A DNA stretch of 64,000 bases, from the NCBI GenBank assembly GCA_010279815.1, contig QEOQ01000226.1:1007214-1071213 (forward strand), written 5' to 3'. The stretch is from Brachionus plicatilis (Eukaryota; Rotifera; Eurotatoria; Ploima; Brachionidae). Both the position numbers and the translations under genes were made by a program. Positions within the stretch are counted from its first letter, which is position 1, and each line of letters opens with the position of its first letter. The notes under the pieces were generated by a model. The model ran no database searches. It saw nothing but the letters and a program-made list of their open reading frames with translations, and had not been told where the DNA came from. Shown here in pieces: positions 11,201 to 22,647 of the stretch.

Positions 11201-11982
11201 AAAATTAATTTCTAGCTGCATGAGCTTTTGCCGTCAATTTTTTCGTGTCTATTAAGCAAACAGCTTTGTGCCAGACCGGACTATGATAATCATTATGCTT
11301 TGAGGGAATTTAGTGCTCTGCTGGTAGGACAAGTTTTGAAGTAAAATTTTTTTTCAATTTTTTTTTTAATCTAATTTTTGTTCATAGAGCTTATGGATCT
11401 ACTCTTACATTTTTACAATCGAGAATTATAAATGTGTACGTGAGTGCAATTAAGTCGGAAAAAAGTTTATTTTCCACACTGTTCGGAGCCATTGTTGGTC
11501 TAGCTGAGCTTGGTGATGATGTAAAATTGTCTTTTAAAATAGGAAAAAAATTTAAATTTAAAACTTTGAGCAGATTTTTGAGAGCGTGGTTCTCGGGATG
11601 GTTAAACCCATTGGAGAAAAAATTTCTCAAGTTCTAGATGGTAATATATTGCCTAATGAAAAGCTTGCTGCTGAACGAGTAAAATTGGAACTTATTGTAA
11701 ATTTTTACCAAACAAAAAATAGATTGAATATTTTAATTTTTTTTAAAGAAAATAATTTCAAAAATTTTTGCCTCCAAATCAACCGAGATTGAGTCGAATT
11801 ATTTGAACGAAAAGTTTGGGTCATTTATTGGTCAATTGATTTTTCTTGAAATTAACAAGACTAAAAATCAATCAACAAAAGCGAAAAATCAGGAGATTGA
11901 TAAAGAACCCAAAAGGCAAGCTAATGAAGTTAACATGTCAAAAAGTTCTTCAGGCCAGTCCGAAGACTGGTATTTTAATTAA
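8228..11982 (+). CDS. TAF6: TAF6, TFIID/SAGA-type subunit
   Basis: A subunit of TFIID that pairs with TAF9 through a histone fold and serves RNA polymerase II initiation in the nucleus. Ten exons: 8228-8425, 8475-8561, 8619-8793, 8843-9108, 9158-9235, 9286-9387, 11216-11340, 11388-11520, 11574-11696, 11749-11982. They join in frame to about 506 residues. The N-terminal histone fold has [20 protein letters not shown], then [20 protein letters not shown]. The central part has [18 protein letters not shown] and [17 protein letters not shown]. The HEAT-like C-terminal domain has [35 protein letters not shown] and [13 protein letters not shown]. The long low-complexity tail of vertebrate TAF6 is missing. 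Start chosen at the ATG of 8228 (MNRISNETN). Nine GT-AG introns, eight of them 47-57 bp, keep the phase. The identification is strong. Confidence 0.95.
9388..11215 (+). other. 1.8-kb intron of TAF6
   Basis: This is the only long intron of the gene. It is extremely AT-rich and has no supported coding sequence. A segment at about 10930-11110, containing GATATTTCAATTT and ATAACCGGAAAAA, is related to 25620-25770, so at least part of it is dispersed repeat. Confidence 0.7.
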
Positions 11983-12127
11983 TTTTTTTCATATTTGTAT
12001 ATTAAAATTTTGTATCACATTAAAATGGAATTTGATTTTATTTTTAATAAAAAAAATTATGTCAGAAGTTAAACTCTGATTTTTTAAATTGAGATTTTTT
12101 TTAAGTTTTAAAATTTAATTTAAAAGA

Positions 12128-12191
12128 ATGGATACAAGCGAGAAATTTTTGACTGCTGCCTCTGGTATTGGATTAGTAATGGAACTCAAAT
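12128..12191 (+). other. Candidate first coding exon of TYW1
   Basis: An ATG opens 21 codons (MDTSEKFLTAASGIGLVMELK) and one extra base before a GTAATT donor at 12192. The single leftover base matches the phase of the acceptor at 15380, so the join would stay in frame. Human TYW1 also starts with a short segment before its membrane helix. The 3.2-kb intron this needs is long for the window, so the link is tentative. Confidence 0.3.
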
Positions 12192-12199
12192 GTAATTAA

Positions 12200-15100
12200 A
12201 TTTTTTTATTTTATTAATAAATCTTTAGAAATCATGAATCATAATATTTAATGAATATTTGGGTCTATTAAAACTCAAGATCAATGATCTTCAGTTTTCA
12301 AGATCAGATTTTTCAATTACTGATACTCATTTTAATTACCTGATATTGGTTTTCAACACCAAAAAATAAGTGATACAAAAATTTTTTTTTTAATTAAAAT
12401 CAATTAGGAAACAAATAAAAAAAAATAAAAAAAAATCTATGAAAATTGACAAGTTAATTATTTTTTTTTGCCTTTAATGTTGTCTTTTGAAAGCACCAGT
12501 GTAAGATTATCTTTAACATTTTGACGAGGCCAACATCAAACTCAGAGAAAAAACTGTTGTATCGGATTGACTTAGAACAACCACAAGTTGAATCTATTAA
12601 AACACTTTATAAAAGAAAAAAATATTAATATGAAAAAAATGTATATTTAAAAAAGACTAAATGATATTTTGTCAATTAATATATATAAATCAAATCTGTC
12701 ATGTGACTTAACAAACAAATTTTAGTTAAAAAGAAAAAGTTAAAACAATTTTGTCGAACATTTATTAGATTCTGTTTTCATAAATTTTGTTTTTTCATTT
12801 TATCAAAATCTATTTATCACGGGGGCTGAAAGGGAGGTTAGCGACCATTCCAAACTGTCCAGGGTCTTCCCCAAACTATTATTTTAATAAAAAAAATAAT
12901 ATATAAATTTCAATTATAAAAGAAATATTTGTCAATTAAAACAAGATAATTCGTCAGTTATTCAAGAGTCATTTTTAAAAATTAAACGTCATCTAAATAA
13001 ATGTTTTGTCAATTATTTTTTATTTTGGTCTGTAAAATTTTTGTCAATTTAAAAAAATATTTGTCAATGTAATATAATATTTTTTATACATCGCCAGAAT
13101 TGGCGCAAAATGAAATAAAAATGAAATAAATAAAAATATAAAAAATTTTTCAAGTAAAAAATATTTTGCCAATGTAATATAATTCAGATTAAAAAAAAAA
13201 AAATTCTAAAATAAAAATAAAATTAGGTAAAATAGAAAAAAATTTAAAAAAAAAAAGCGTTATATAAATTAAAGAGAAAGTTAAAAAAGGTATGTTTTAA
13301 TAAATGACAAATATAATTGAAAATTATTAAATAGTTTATTGTCATTTATTTTTTTTATTGACAAATATTTTTTTAATTCACAAAATTCCTATTAACAGCT
13401 AAAAATTTAAACAGTATTTCTTTTTTCAGTACTTTTCTATGTCTAATGTGCAAGGAGCTACCATAGGTGACCTCCTAGTAGACCACCTCCGCAAGCTAGT
13501 CTTGGTGTAGCTTATATATATTATTAAATCAGTCGGGTAGATACAATTTTTGAGATAAAGAAAATAATTGTTTTAATTTTATTATGCAGAACAAAAAAAA
13601 AGCTTCAGATATAAAGAAAAAAGTTGTAAGTCTAAGGAATTTGATCTGAATACTTTAGAATAAAAAAATGTTAAAATTGTAAATTAAATTAATTATCTTA
13701 AGGATTTATGACTGACTAAAATTAAAAGTTTAATTTATTTGTAAAAATAGAGGTTATTTGAAAAATTTTATAACATTCTACATTAGAGCGAGATTAAAAT
13801 TTAAGTTAAAAAAACATTAAAATAATAATAATTAATAATTTTTCAAATTACCTCTTTTTTTAAAATTTAATTACTGGTTCTAAAAAAGAATCTCCTTTAA
13901 AAAACCCAGCTTTTATAGTTGAAACTTTTTTACTAACGCAGAGTTTTAGAAAAGGGTGGATTAAAAGCGCGAGCATTTTTAAATTTAAAAAAATTTACAT
14001 GGCGAGGTCTTTGTTGACACATGCACCATAAATTGAAACTTGGGTTTTAATCCACGCATTCCTAAACAAGGGTATACGGTAGATTGGTTGGATTTTTTAT
14101 TTAAACAAATTATATAATTCTAACCATAAAAAGCTTATTTGAAAAAGTTGTAGTGAAATTAAGAAAAACATATTAAGTTTGAATCTAAAAACAAAAAGAT
14201 AAACTCCAATTTTTAATTTTGAATCTTTAAAAAAGTGAAATAAAACATAAAAAACAAAATCAGACTGAAAACTCGAATGAAATTTTTATGACTATTAATT
14301 CTGAGGTTAAACTTGATTACTTTTTTAAAAATTTTTTTAAAATCAAAATGAAATTTTTCTAATGATTTAATTGTCTTTTTGTACTTTCTTGACTTAGTTT
14401 ATTTTTTTCAATTTAAAAAAAAAAGCTTTTGTTTTATTATAATTTATAAAAAAAAACAAATTTAGTGTTTGATAACAGTTATAAAATATAAGTACTCTTA
14501 TTGTTCATTCATTTTTATAAGTTTTACTTTTTATATTTTCTTCAATCTTTACCTGAAAAAGTTCGTCTCATTTGTATGAGAAAAACATCTACATTAAACT
14601 CAAAATATTTACTTATTTTTACCTTTTTTAATTAAAAAGAGAAGAGAAAAGTAAAAATAAAAAATTTACATAACACTAGAGGATGCAATTTATTTAGCCA
14701 TTAAGTCTTTAAAACTTCTATTGATTTAAAATGATAACAAAGAGTTTTTATGGCATCTTTTTATCTTTAATTGTACGTTTTTATGTTATTATGAATATAA
14801 AATAATCAATTAATTATTTTATATAATAAATATAATAGAAATATTTTAAAAAATACTTAATCTAAAGAAAAAATTAGTGAAAAGCATTACAAAATTTTTG
14901 ACAAATCTAAAAAACTTGATGGGTCTTTAAGTTACAATTTTTTTAATTCTATTTATTAATGTTATAAAAATCTTTAAAAATTTATATTACTTTTTGTATA
15001 TTAAATTAGGGGGAAAAAATTTGATTATTTTTTGTTGGATTTTTATTTAATTTTACTTTAAATAGTACAAAAAAAGCCTGAAAAACTTACCGAGTCTTAA

Positions 15101-15379
15101 TTCTAGTGTTAAAATTACGTAATTTTTTTTATGTTTATTATTGTGAAGCTTTAAAAAATGTTTCAAAAATCTTAGTTTTTTTGGGTCCCTTTTTTATTTA
15201 CGGAAATTTTACAAAAAGTTTTGTAAACTCTTCCAAATTATTTAGCTACCAAAATTAAAAATAAAAATTTTATGAAATATTGCACAAAAAATCTAAAAAT
15301 TAGAAAATGTAAAATTTTCCCCATTTTGCCAAATAACTTAAAATTTCCATTTTAAAATTCAAACAATTTTTATTTAAAG
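12200..15379. other. AT-rich stretch without recognised gene
   Basis: No supported gene. GC-richer islands at 12818-12885 and 13440-13510 look like decayed repeat ends. A piggyBac-like right end (CTAGTGTTAA) stands alone at 15103-15112. The rest is homopolymer-rich sequence, intergenic or intronic to TYW1. Confidence 0.5.
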
Positions 15380-18300
15380 CTCAACTTCGAGGTTCTGGTC
15401 TAAACGAGTTGAAACTTTGGCCAGGAGTTAAAATAACATTTTTCTCTAGCGTAGTCATTTGCATGTTCGTCAAATGGCTGAGAAAACGAAAAATTCAAAT
15501 AGTAACTTTATTTGAGTTGAAATTTAATTTAATTTTTTAAAAACTAAAAAAGCCTAGAGAAAATTTGATCCTGGTCGATACAGAATCAAAGCTGTCAATC
15601 AAAATCCTGTACGGTTCAGTAACTGGCAAATCGAAGTATTTCGCTGAAGACTTTGCCAAAGCATGTAGCGCCAGGGGTATCACCCAAACTAGTGTCACAA
15701 ACCTAAAGGACTATGATCCTGAGGACAACCTTTTAAATGAAGTAACAATTAATTTTTTTTTTTTAACACTAGAAGCACCAGGGTGTCAAAATGACTCTTT
15801 TTGAAGTTATAATTCAATAGTCTGAAAAGATTAAAACTTGAAATTGAAATAAAGTTAAATTTAAAAAATTTTATATTAATATATTCACATGATGCTTCAT
15901 TTTTTTAAATTGAGTACATAATACTAGAAGCACCGGACAATGTACAACGGAACGAATAATAATAATAATTTGTAAAAAATGTGAAAAATAATTTTTATAG
16001 GAATCTTTTTTTTTATTACATGATTTAAAATTGATATATGATTAATTTACCGTAAACTCGTGACCATTACTCTTGGAACAATGTTATTAATTTCGTGTTA
16101 ATTTTTGTTAATAATTTCGAATTTATTTTGCAATAAAATTAAAAAATTGAAGATTAAAATTCGAAATTAAAAAAAATTAAAAATTAAACTTTATTCTAAT
16201 TTTTGTGTTTATTCTAAGAGTAAAAAAATTAAATTCGATTAAAAATTGAAAATTAAAATTAAATTTAAAATTAAAAAATTCGATTTAATAGACAAAAAAA
16301 ACTGTATAAAAACATTTATTTTTTATTTTTCCTAATAATTTTACCATTTTCGTCACGAGGTAGCCTTTTTCTACCACGTTTCTTTGTTGATAATTGATTT
16401 GAACAAGTTTCGATATTGGAAGCTTTTGATATTTGGGATTTGGTTTGGTTAGTCTGAAGGTTCAATTCCCTAAGAAGGTTTCGATTAGTTGGCTTTTGTC
16501 TATTTGTATTTACGGTTTGAGTTTTATTTGTATTTACGGTTTTATTTCTAATTCGTCTAACCATTTTATTCCGCTATATTACTCAAAAATAGATACAGAT
16601 CCAAAAACATCAGTGTTTCATCAGTGTCAACTCAAACCGTAAATACAAATAAAACTCAAACCGTAAATACAAATAGACAAAAGCCAACTAATCGAAACCT
16701 TCTTAGGGAATTGAACCTTCAGACCAACCAAACCACATCCCAAATTTCAAAAGCTTCCAATATCGAAACTTGTTCAAATCAATTATCAACAAAGAAACGT
16801 GGTAGAAAAAGGCTACCTCGTGACGAAAATGGTAAAATTATTAGGCAAAATAAAAAATAAATGTTTTTATACAGTTTTTTTTGTCTATTAAATCGAATTT
16901 TTTAATTTTAAATTTAATTTTAATTTTCAATTTTTAATCGAATTTAATTTTTTTACTCTTAGAATAAACACAAAAATTAGAATAAAGTTTAATTTTTAAT
17001 TTTTTTTAATTTCGAATTTTAATCTTCAATTTTTTAATTTTATTGCAAAATAAATTCAAAATTATTCTAAGAATAAAATCAAAGTTTTGCGCTTACTCTT
17101 AGTTTAAAGTCAGACGTCAAGGTTTATTCTAAAAAAATATAAAAAAATTTTATTACATGGTTTCGATGGTATTAGTTCCGTATGGAATAAACCCAAATTT
17201 TTACATGTAGCATATTTTTTTTTTCGAATAAAGCCCTAAAACATCTTTAATTTTAAAAAGAGTCATTTGACCACGTTTGGTGCTTCTAGTGTTAAATAAA
17301 TTTTTAAAAATCCTTTTATAATTTTTTTTTGCTTTTAAAAGATAAACCCTGACAACATTTTAGTAATTTTTGTGTCCACCTACACTGACGGAGCAGCGCC
17401 AGAAAACGCATCTTGGTTTTACAAATTTGTCACTGAAATGTGCCATGATTTCCGCTACGAAAAGGCCTCGCTGAAAGGCTTGAACTATTCAGTATGCGGC
17501 CTTGGCAACTCGTTGTACGAGGACAACTTTAACAAGGTGGCCAAAGAGCTCGACAAGGCCTTTTCAATTTTGCAGGCTACTCGAGTGGCACCGCTGTACT
17601 GCTGCGATGAAAACACAATAAAAAGCAAACACTCAAGTCTCGAGGGCGACTACGACTTTTGGAAGAATAATTTTTTTGAAAAAGTTGATCACCTAAAAAA
17701 AGAAGAGCAAAACCCAGAGGAAAAGCCAGAGGAAAAGCCAGAGACCAAGTACGAAGACACCAGTGATGGCGAAGATAACCAGAGTCAAAGTGACGAGTAC
17801 ATGAGTGATGTGGACGATGACCTGAACAACAATGAAGACTCTGCCAAGGTGAAAAAAAGCAATGGTGTCTTGGACATGGAGGACCTTGGCACAGTGATCA
17901 AAAAAGTGAAGGAAAAAAAAATCAGCTCTGAGCCCAAAGAGATGATCACCCCTTTGTTGCGCAAATCGCTTGAAAAACAAGGATACAAACTAATTGGTAG
18001 TCACTCCGGAGTCAAATTGTGCAGATGGACAAAAAGCATGCTCAGAGGCAGAGGTGGTTGTTACAAGCACACATTTTACGGCATAGAGAGCCATCGCTGC
18101 ATGGAAACAACGCCGTCATTGGCGTGTGCCAACAAATGCGTGTTCTGTTGGCGTCACCACACAAACCCGGTAGGCACCGAGTGGAAGTGGAAGATGGACG
18201 ATCCGGAGCTTATATTTGAGACAGCACTCAAAAATCAGTACTCCATGATAAATGAATTTAAAGGTGTGCCGGGAGTTAAGAAGGAAAGAATAGAGGAAGC

Positions 18301-19072
18301 ACTGAATGTGAAGCATTGTGCGCTGTCTTTGGTCGGCGAGCCGATCATGTACCCGGAGATAAACAGGTTCATTGATTTGCTGCATTCAAAAAAAATATCC
18401 TCCTTTTTGGTGACCAATGCCCAGTTTCCGGAGGCTATGCGAAATTTGAAGCCAGTGACCCAGCTGTATGTGAGCGTGGACGCTCCGACCAAAGAGAGCC
18501 TGAAGAGAATAGACCGTCCGCTGTTCAAAGACTACTGGCAGCGCTATTTGGACAGTTTGAGAGTGCTGAACGAAAAACGCCAGCGAACAGTGTACAGACT
18601 GACGCTGGTCAAGGGATGGAACACCGAGGAGATAGAACAATATGCCAGTTTGATCAGCTTGGGCAAGCCGGACTTTATTGAGATTAAAGGAGTGACTTAT
18701 TGTGGCGAGTCGAATGCTAGCACTTTGACCATGCAGAATGTGCCTTGGTACAACGAAATTCTTGGCTTTGTCAACCAGATGCAGGAAAAGCTCGCCCATG
18801 AGTATGAAATAACCTGTGAGCATCAACATTCCAATTGTTTGCTGTTGTCACACAAAAAGTTCAAGATAAACAATGAATGGTACACTTTTATTGACTATGA
18901 AAAGTTTCACGAGCTTGTCAAGGATTATGGTGAGAATGGCACTCAGTTCACCTCGTTGGACTACATTGCCAAGACTCCGTCGTGGGCTTTGTTCGGCTCT
19001 AAAGAAGCAGGCTTTGATCCCGTCGAAGAAAGACACATGAGAAAAAAGAAAAAAGATATTTCCGGATGCTAA
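15380..19072 (+). CDS. TYW1: TYW1, tRNA wybutosine synthase step 2
   Basis: S-adenosylmethionine-dependent enzyme that forms the tricyclic 4-demethylwyosine core at G37 of tRNA-Phe. Exons 15380-15501, 15553-15741 and 17342-19072, joined in frame. The first carries a hydrophobic helix (ITFFSSVVICMFVKWL), as at the N-terminus of animal TYW1. Then the flavodoxin-like FMN domain: ILYGSVTGKSKYFAEDFA, VIFVSTYTDGAAPENASWF, VCGLGNSLY. After an acidic linker the radical-SAM domain holds ACANKCVFCWRHHTNPVG, the CxxxCxxC cluster motif, and GVTYCGESNASTLTM. It ends ISGC, as in human. The initiator Met may lie in an upstream exon (12128). Intron 2 (15742-17341) holds a mobile element. Confidence 0.95.
15763..17295. 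mobile_element. piggyBac-ended fold-back element in TYW1 intron
   Basis: TTAA at 15763-15766 and 17292-17295 flanks the inverted ends CACTAGAAGCACC...GGTGCTTCTAGTG, with further inverted similarity (GTCAAAATGACTC / AGTCATTTGAC). TTAA plus CACTAGA is the piggyBac-type signature used repeatedly here. The interior is a large palindrome: arms about 16120-16565 and 16620-17060 are near-identical inverted copies. Each encodes the same ~75-codon tail ending STKKRGRKRLPRDENGKI (minus 16316-16564, plus 16624-16860), an AT-hook-like basic motif. No transposase is present. The element lies wholly inside a TYW1 intron. Confidence 0.85.
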
Positions 19073-19230
19073 TAAATTTGATTAAATAAAAATTTTAAAT
19101 TTTATTTTGTTTTTTTGTTTGTTTAAATAAAGCTCCTTTGCATTTAAAAAATTAAAAATAAAATGAAGAAATGAGCTTTTATTTTAAAATATTTAAGCTG
19201 TTTGATTTCAAATTTTTTTCTCAAAACTGC

Positions 19231-19820
19231 GGTTATACCTAAAACACGGATCCGGATTGCCGAAAAAGACAATGTAAAATCAGCACAATTTGAATTTTTT
19301 TAAATATTATAATTTTAAAAAATGTCAAAAAAATTTAAAATTTATTTGGAGAACTACATTAGTTTATGGTTGAATTTGAAAAAATTAAGCTTTACTTAGT
19401 CAAAAATTTGTTTAAAAAATTAAATTTAATAAATAAAAAAAATGGAATCAACTGAAATTGGTTCAACGGCTCAAAGCCAAGCTTATAGAATAAACATTCT
19501 TTAAATGTTGATTTTGTTAAATTAAAAATATGTTTGAAGAAGAATGTTTTGAAAATTTAAATATTTTATTATAGCAAGGAAAAATTTTTTTAAACTCAAA
19601 AACGTTCTCAAATTTGCAAAATTTAATTTTTTTTTAATTATTTTTTAAAAATTTTTTATTCGTTCCAATTGTTATAAAATTGTGTAATCTAGATGAATTT
19701 TTATTTTGAAACTTAACATTTTTAAATCCCGATCCGTGTTTTAGGCATTAAAAATCCAAAAAAAAATCCGTGTTTTAGGTACCTAATCTTGCGATCCGGA
19801 TCCGTGTTTTATGGATAACC
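19231..19820. mobile_element. 590-bp MITE with AAAACACGGATCCGGAT ends
   Basis: It starts GGTTATACCTAAAACACGGATCCGGAT; the right end is the near-exact reverse complement (ATCCGGATCCGTGTTTTATGGATAACC). Extra internal copies of CCGTGTTTTAGG occur at 19733-19780. Flanks CAAAACTGC and CAAAACTTA agree at 7 of 9 positions, which fits a decayed 9-bp duplication. A related word, CCTAAAACACGGAT, recurs alone at 20282. Confidence 0.7.
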
Positions 19821-20610
19821 CAAAACTTAAATGATGTAAACAATTTTTTTGGAAAAATACAACTAAACAACAACTCGATTCGAGACTGTTACTAACAGTC
19901 TCGAATCGACTTTTTGAGTTGAGTGAGAGATATGTTAGGACTTGACTGAGTCATTCTGTTCCATTGGTATTATTATTATTTATTTGAGTAAACACCACAT
20001 GGACAATGATATAAAAAAATGAACAAGGTTAATCAACAGGCTAGTGCCATAAAAGACCGATTAGCACTTCATTTTGTTCAAAATAAAATTTAAATTTAAT
20101 AAATTTTTAATAAAATGAATAAAACTAAAATCTAGTTTAATTGTGTATAAAAATTAAAAAAAAAATTAGCTGAAAAAATTTAACATTTTAATGTTTGAAT
20201 TTAAATTTTTAAATTTGTTTACAAAATCTGTAAAAATTAAGTAAATATTATTAAATATTGAAAGTTTTAATGTAGTAAATCCTAAAACACGGATTGTTTG
20301 CAATCCGTAATTGATAAAACATTATCAATAAATATTTAATTAAATTTGAAGATAAGTTTGTTGGCATCCTTTTTTTAAAAATTAATAAGAATGTTAACTC
20401 TTAAAATGAAAAAAAAAGCTTATGAAATTTAATTTTTTAATTAAAATAAAAAATTAATTGAATTTTTTAATAATTATAAATTACGGAAAAGTTTTTAAAA
20501 GCAGTAATATTCGATTTCTCAGTGGTGAATAATTTAATCAACAACAAACAACATTGATTCGTAAAAAATAAGTCATGTTTTACAAATTTATTGGAGTCTA
20601 TAGATTTTAT
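19821..20610. other. Intergenic sequence with LINE-tail-like tract
   Basis: An ATTATTATTATTTATTTGAG tract (19969-19990) is followed by GGTTAATCAACAGGCTAGTGCC at 20028-20049. The latter is closely matched by GGTTAATCAAAAGGCTAGTGCC at 48022-48043, beside LINE coding remnants. It therefore looks like the 3' end of a LINE. A short perfect hairpin (CGATTCGAGACTGTTA / TAACAGTCTCGAATCG) sits at 19878-19911. Confidence 0.4.
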
Positions 20611-20611
20611 C

Positions 20612-20865
20612 TTGGAGTCAATGAACCTTAGACAGGATTTGGACATAATCTATTTGGATTTTGCTAAAGCATTCGATACAGTTCTGCATAAAAGCTAAAT
20701 TCACCAACTTGAATGATATGGTCTTAATGAGTCATTTATTAAATGGGTTAAAGCTTTTTTGCTGAACAGAAGACAGAGAGTGATTATGGGTAAAAATGTG
20801 CCTGAATGGGTTAGTGATGAGAGTGGAGTCCCTCAGGGTTCGGCTTTGGGTCCGATTCTGTTAAT
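20612..20865 (+). pseudogene. LINE reverse transcriptase fragment
   Basis: The frame reads DIIYLDFAKAFDTVLHKS, motif A of the polymerase with its first catalytic Asp. After a stop it continues FIKWVKAFLLNRRQRV and then SGVPQGSALGPIL, motif B. The catalytic FADD part is missing. This is a decayed Jockey/CR1-like fragment. Confidence 0.8.
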
Positions 20866-20995
20866 AACTGTTTTTATTTTTTTTAAACAAAATTTTAAAT
20901 CAGACGTTTTCATAATAAATTTATTTTTTATCTTTATTTATTAAATGTATTATTTAAAAATATTAAGTATAATTTTTTGATTGAAACCCATCTCA

Positions 20996-21021
20996 TTAAC
21001 ACTAGAAGACCTGCATGAGAC
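20996..21021 (+). repeat. Orphan piggyBac-type left end
   Basis: TTAACACTAGAAGACC at 20996 matches the element ends at 39927 and, as reverse complement, at 40907. No partner end was found nearby. A similar lone TTAACACTAGAA lies at 60075. These are probably solo ends of decayed elements. Confidence 0.5.
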
Positions 21022-21632
21022 TTTTTAAAGTTCTTTTTTCACTAAAAATTTAATAGTTAATTTTTTTTCAATTCGTTTTATTGAAGGAATCTTTTAAAAA
21101 GTTTTCTGAGAATTAAAAAGAGTTTTTAACAAAATATTTTTTATTTATTTATCGTCAGGAATTTTTTAAAGGATAAAAACAAGTTTGACTGCAGATGTGA
21201 GTGTTTTTATAATTAATTTGTTTTTTTTTTTTCTAAATATATCGATAAATATATAGTGTATATTTTAATTTTTTTTTTTTAAATCCAAAAATTCGTCTAT
21301 CATTGAAATATAATTTAAATTATCATTGATTTTTCATTTGGATTTTATTTCTTTTTTTTAAAAGTCGCTGTAAATTTTTTTTTGTTGAAAAATTGGCACT
21401 TAGGGTCAAATTAATTTTAAATACAAGTTATCATGAAAACTTTTCATGCACTCAAACATTTCACATAAACAATCTTAATCATTTTAATAATTTCTTTTAA
21501 TGGATAAAAGCAATATCTGGAAAAAGATTTCCGTCTTTATTTGACGAAAATTAAGAATGGGAATATTAAAATAATTCAATAATACTGCAAAAAATCAAGA
21601 TATATTATTTAAAAAAATAACTTTTTTTCAAA

Positions 21633-22647
21633 ATGAAATACTCAAAAAACATCTTTTGTTTGGTCATTTTTCTAAGGACTTGTCTCGGTAAAATAGGCAT
21701 TAATTTTCTTTTATTTTTAATCAACATCTTCAAAATAGGTAGCAATATTTTTGAAAGAAGAAATGTGCAAATCAAACAACCATTTACTGAAAACATTCTA
21801 CTTAGAAAACTCAAAATTTTAAATCGCTTGATCTGCTTTACGCAGTGCATAGAATGTAACCAATGTCATTATGTTCTATTCAACAGTTCAATTTGTCATT
21901 TGTATTCATTTTACATAAAATATTATTTTGAAAAAAGTTCGAGCAGTTTTATTTTTGAAAAAATAAATAGTAAAAAGTATATTTTGTTAAACAAATTTAA
22001 TCAAAAAATAAATGATAATTTTTAGAATTAATTTGATTAACTATTGGCCTATTGAGAATGGAGAAACAAAAGATTTGGTTGCATCAAAAGATCTGTACGA
22101 ATCAGTTAATGTAACTTTTACACAAGATCGCTTTGGAAATAATAATTCAGCTTTGAGTTTTCACTATGGATATATAAGAGCTCCAAAGGGAATTTATTTT
22201 CAAAATGAATTTACTGTTTTAGCATGGATTAAATTAAAAGAGTATGTTTTATGGCAGAAATTTTTTGATTTTGGAAATGGAAAAGCAATTTCAAATGTGG
22301 TGGTCAGTTTGTCAAATGATTATAGCAATAGAAACAGCTTTCACATATTCAATCTTACTGAATATAGAATCTCAACAATCAATGAACTAGTTTTAGATGA
22401 ATGGGTTCATTTAGAATTTGTTCTTGAAAATGGAAAAATGTCTATATTTAAAAATGGATCAAGAGATGCATTTATTGATACGGGTGAACAAAATCCAGTT
22501 GATATTGTCGATAGAGAACATTGCTATTTTGGAAAGAGCAATTGGGATAATTCAAATGCAGTGTTTGACTGCGATGATATAAAATTTTTTGACAGAGCAC
22601 TTACTGAAACCGAAAATCAGAATGAAAATATTTATGGAAATCATTAA
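21633..22647 (+). CDS. Secreted PAN/apple plus LamG-domain protein
   Basis: Two exons, 21633-21985 and 22026-22647, join across a 40-bp GT-AG intron and give about 324 residues. The N-terminus MKYSKNIFCLVIFLRTCLG looks like a signal peptide. A Cys-rich part with CFTQCIECNQCHYVLF and then CHLY resembles a PAN/apple fold. The second exon is a concanavalin/LamG-type lectin domain: NYWPIENGETKDLV, YFQNEFTVLAWIKLKEY, LVLDEWVHLEFVLENGKM and DDIKFFDRALTETE. Such proteins are extracellular binding or matrix proteins; the ligand cannot be read. Joining the exons is inferred from frame and splice signals. A (T)AATAAA-type signal is not obvious just downstream. Confidence 0.75.

Noticed and set aside
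13440..13510. GC-richer island as a gene
   Set aside because: Short, with stops in all frames and no motif; more like a decayed repeat.
18116..18829. Antisense frames over TYW1, up to 147 codons
   Set aside because: They arise opposite a conserved enzyme and have no recognisable protein features.
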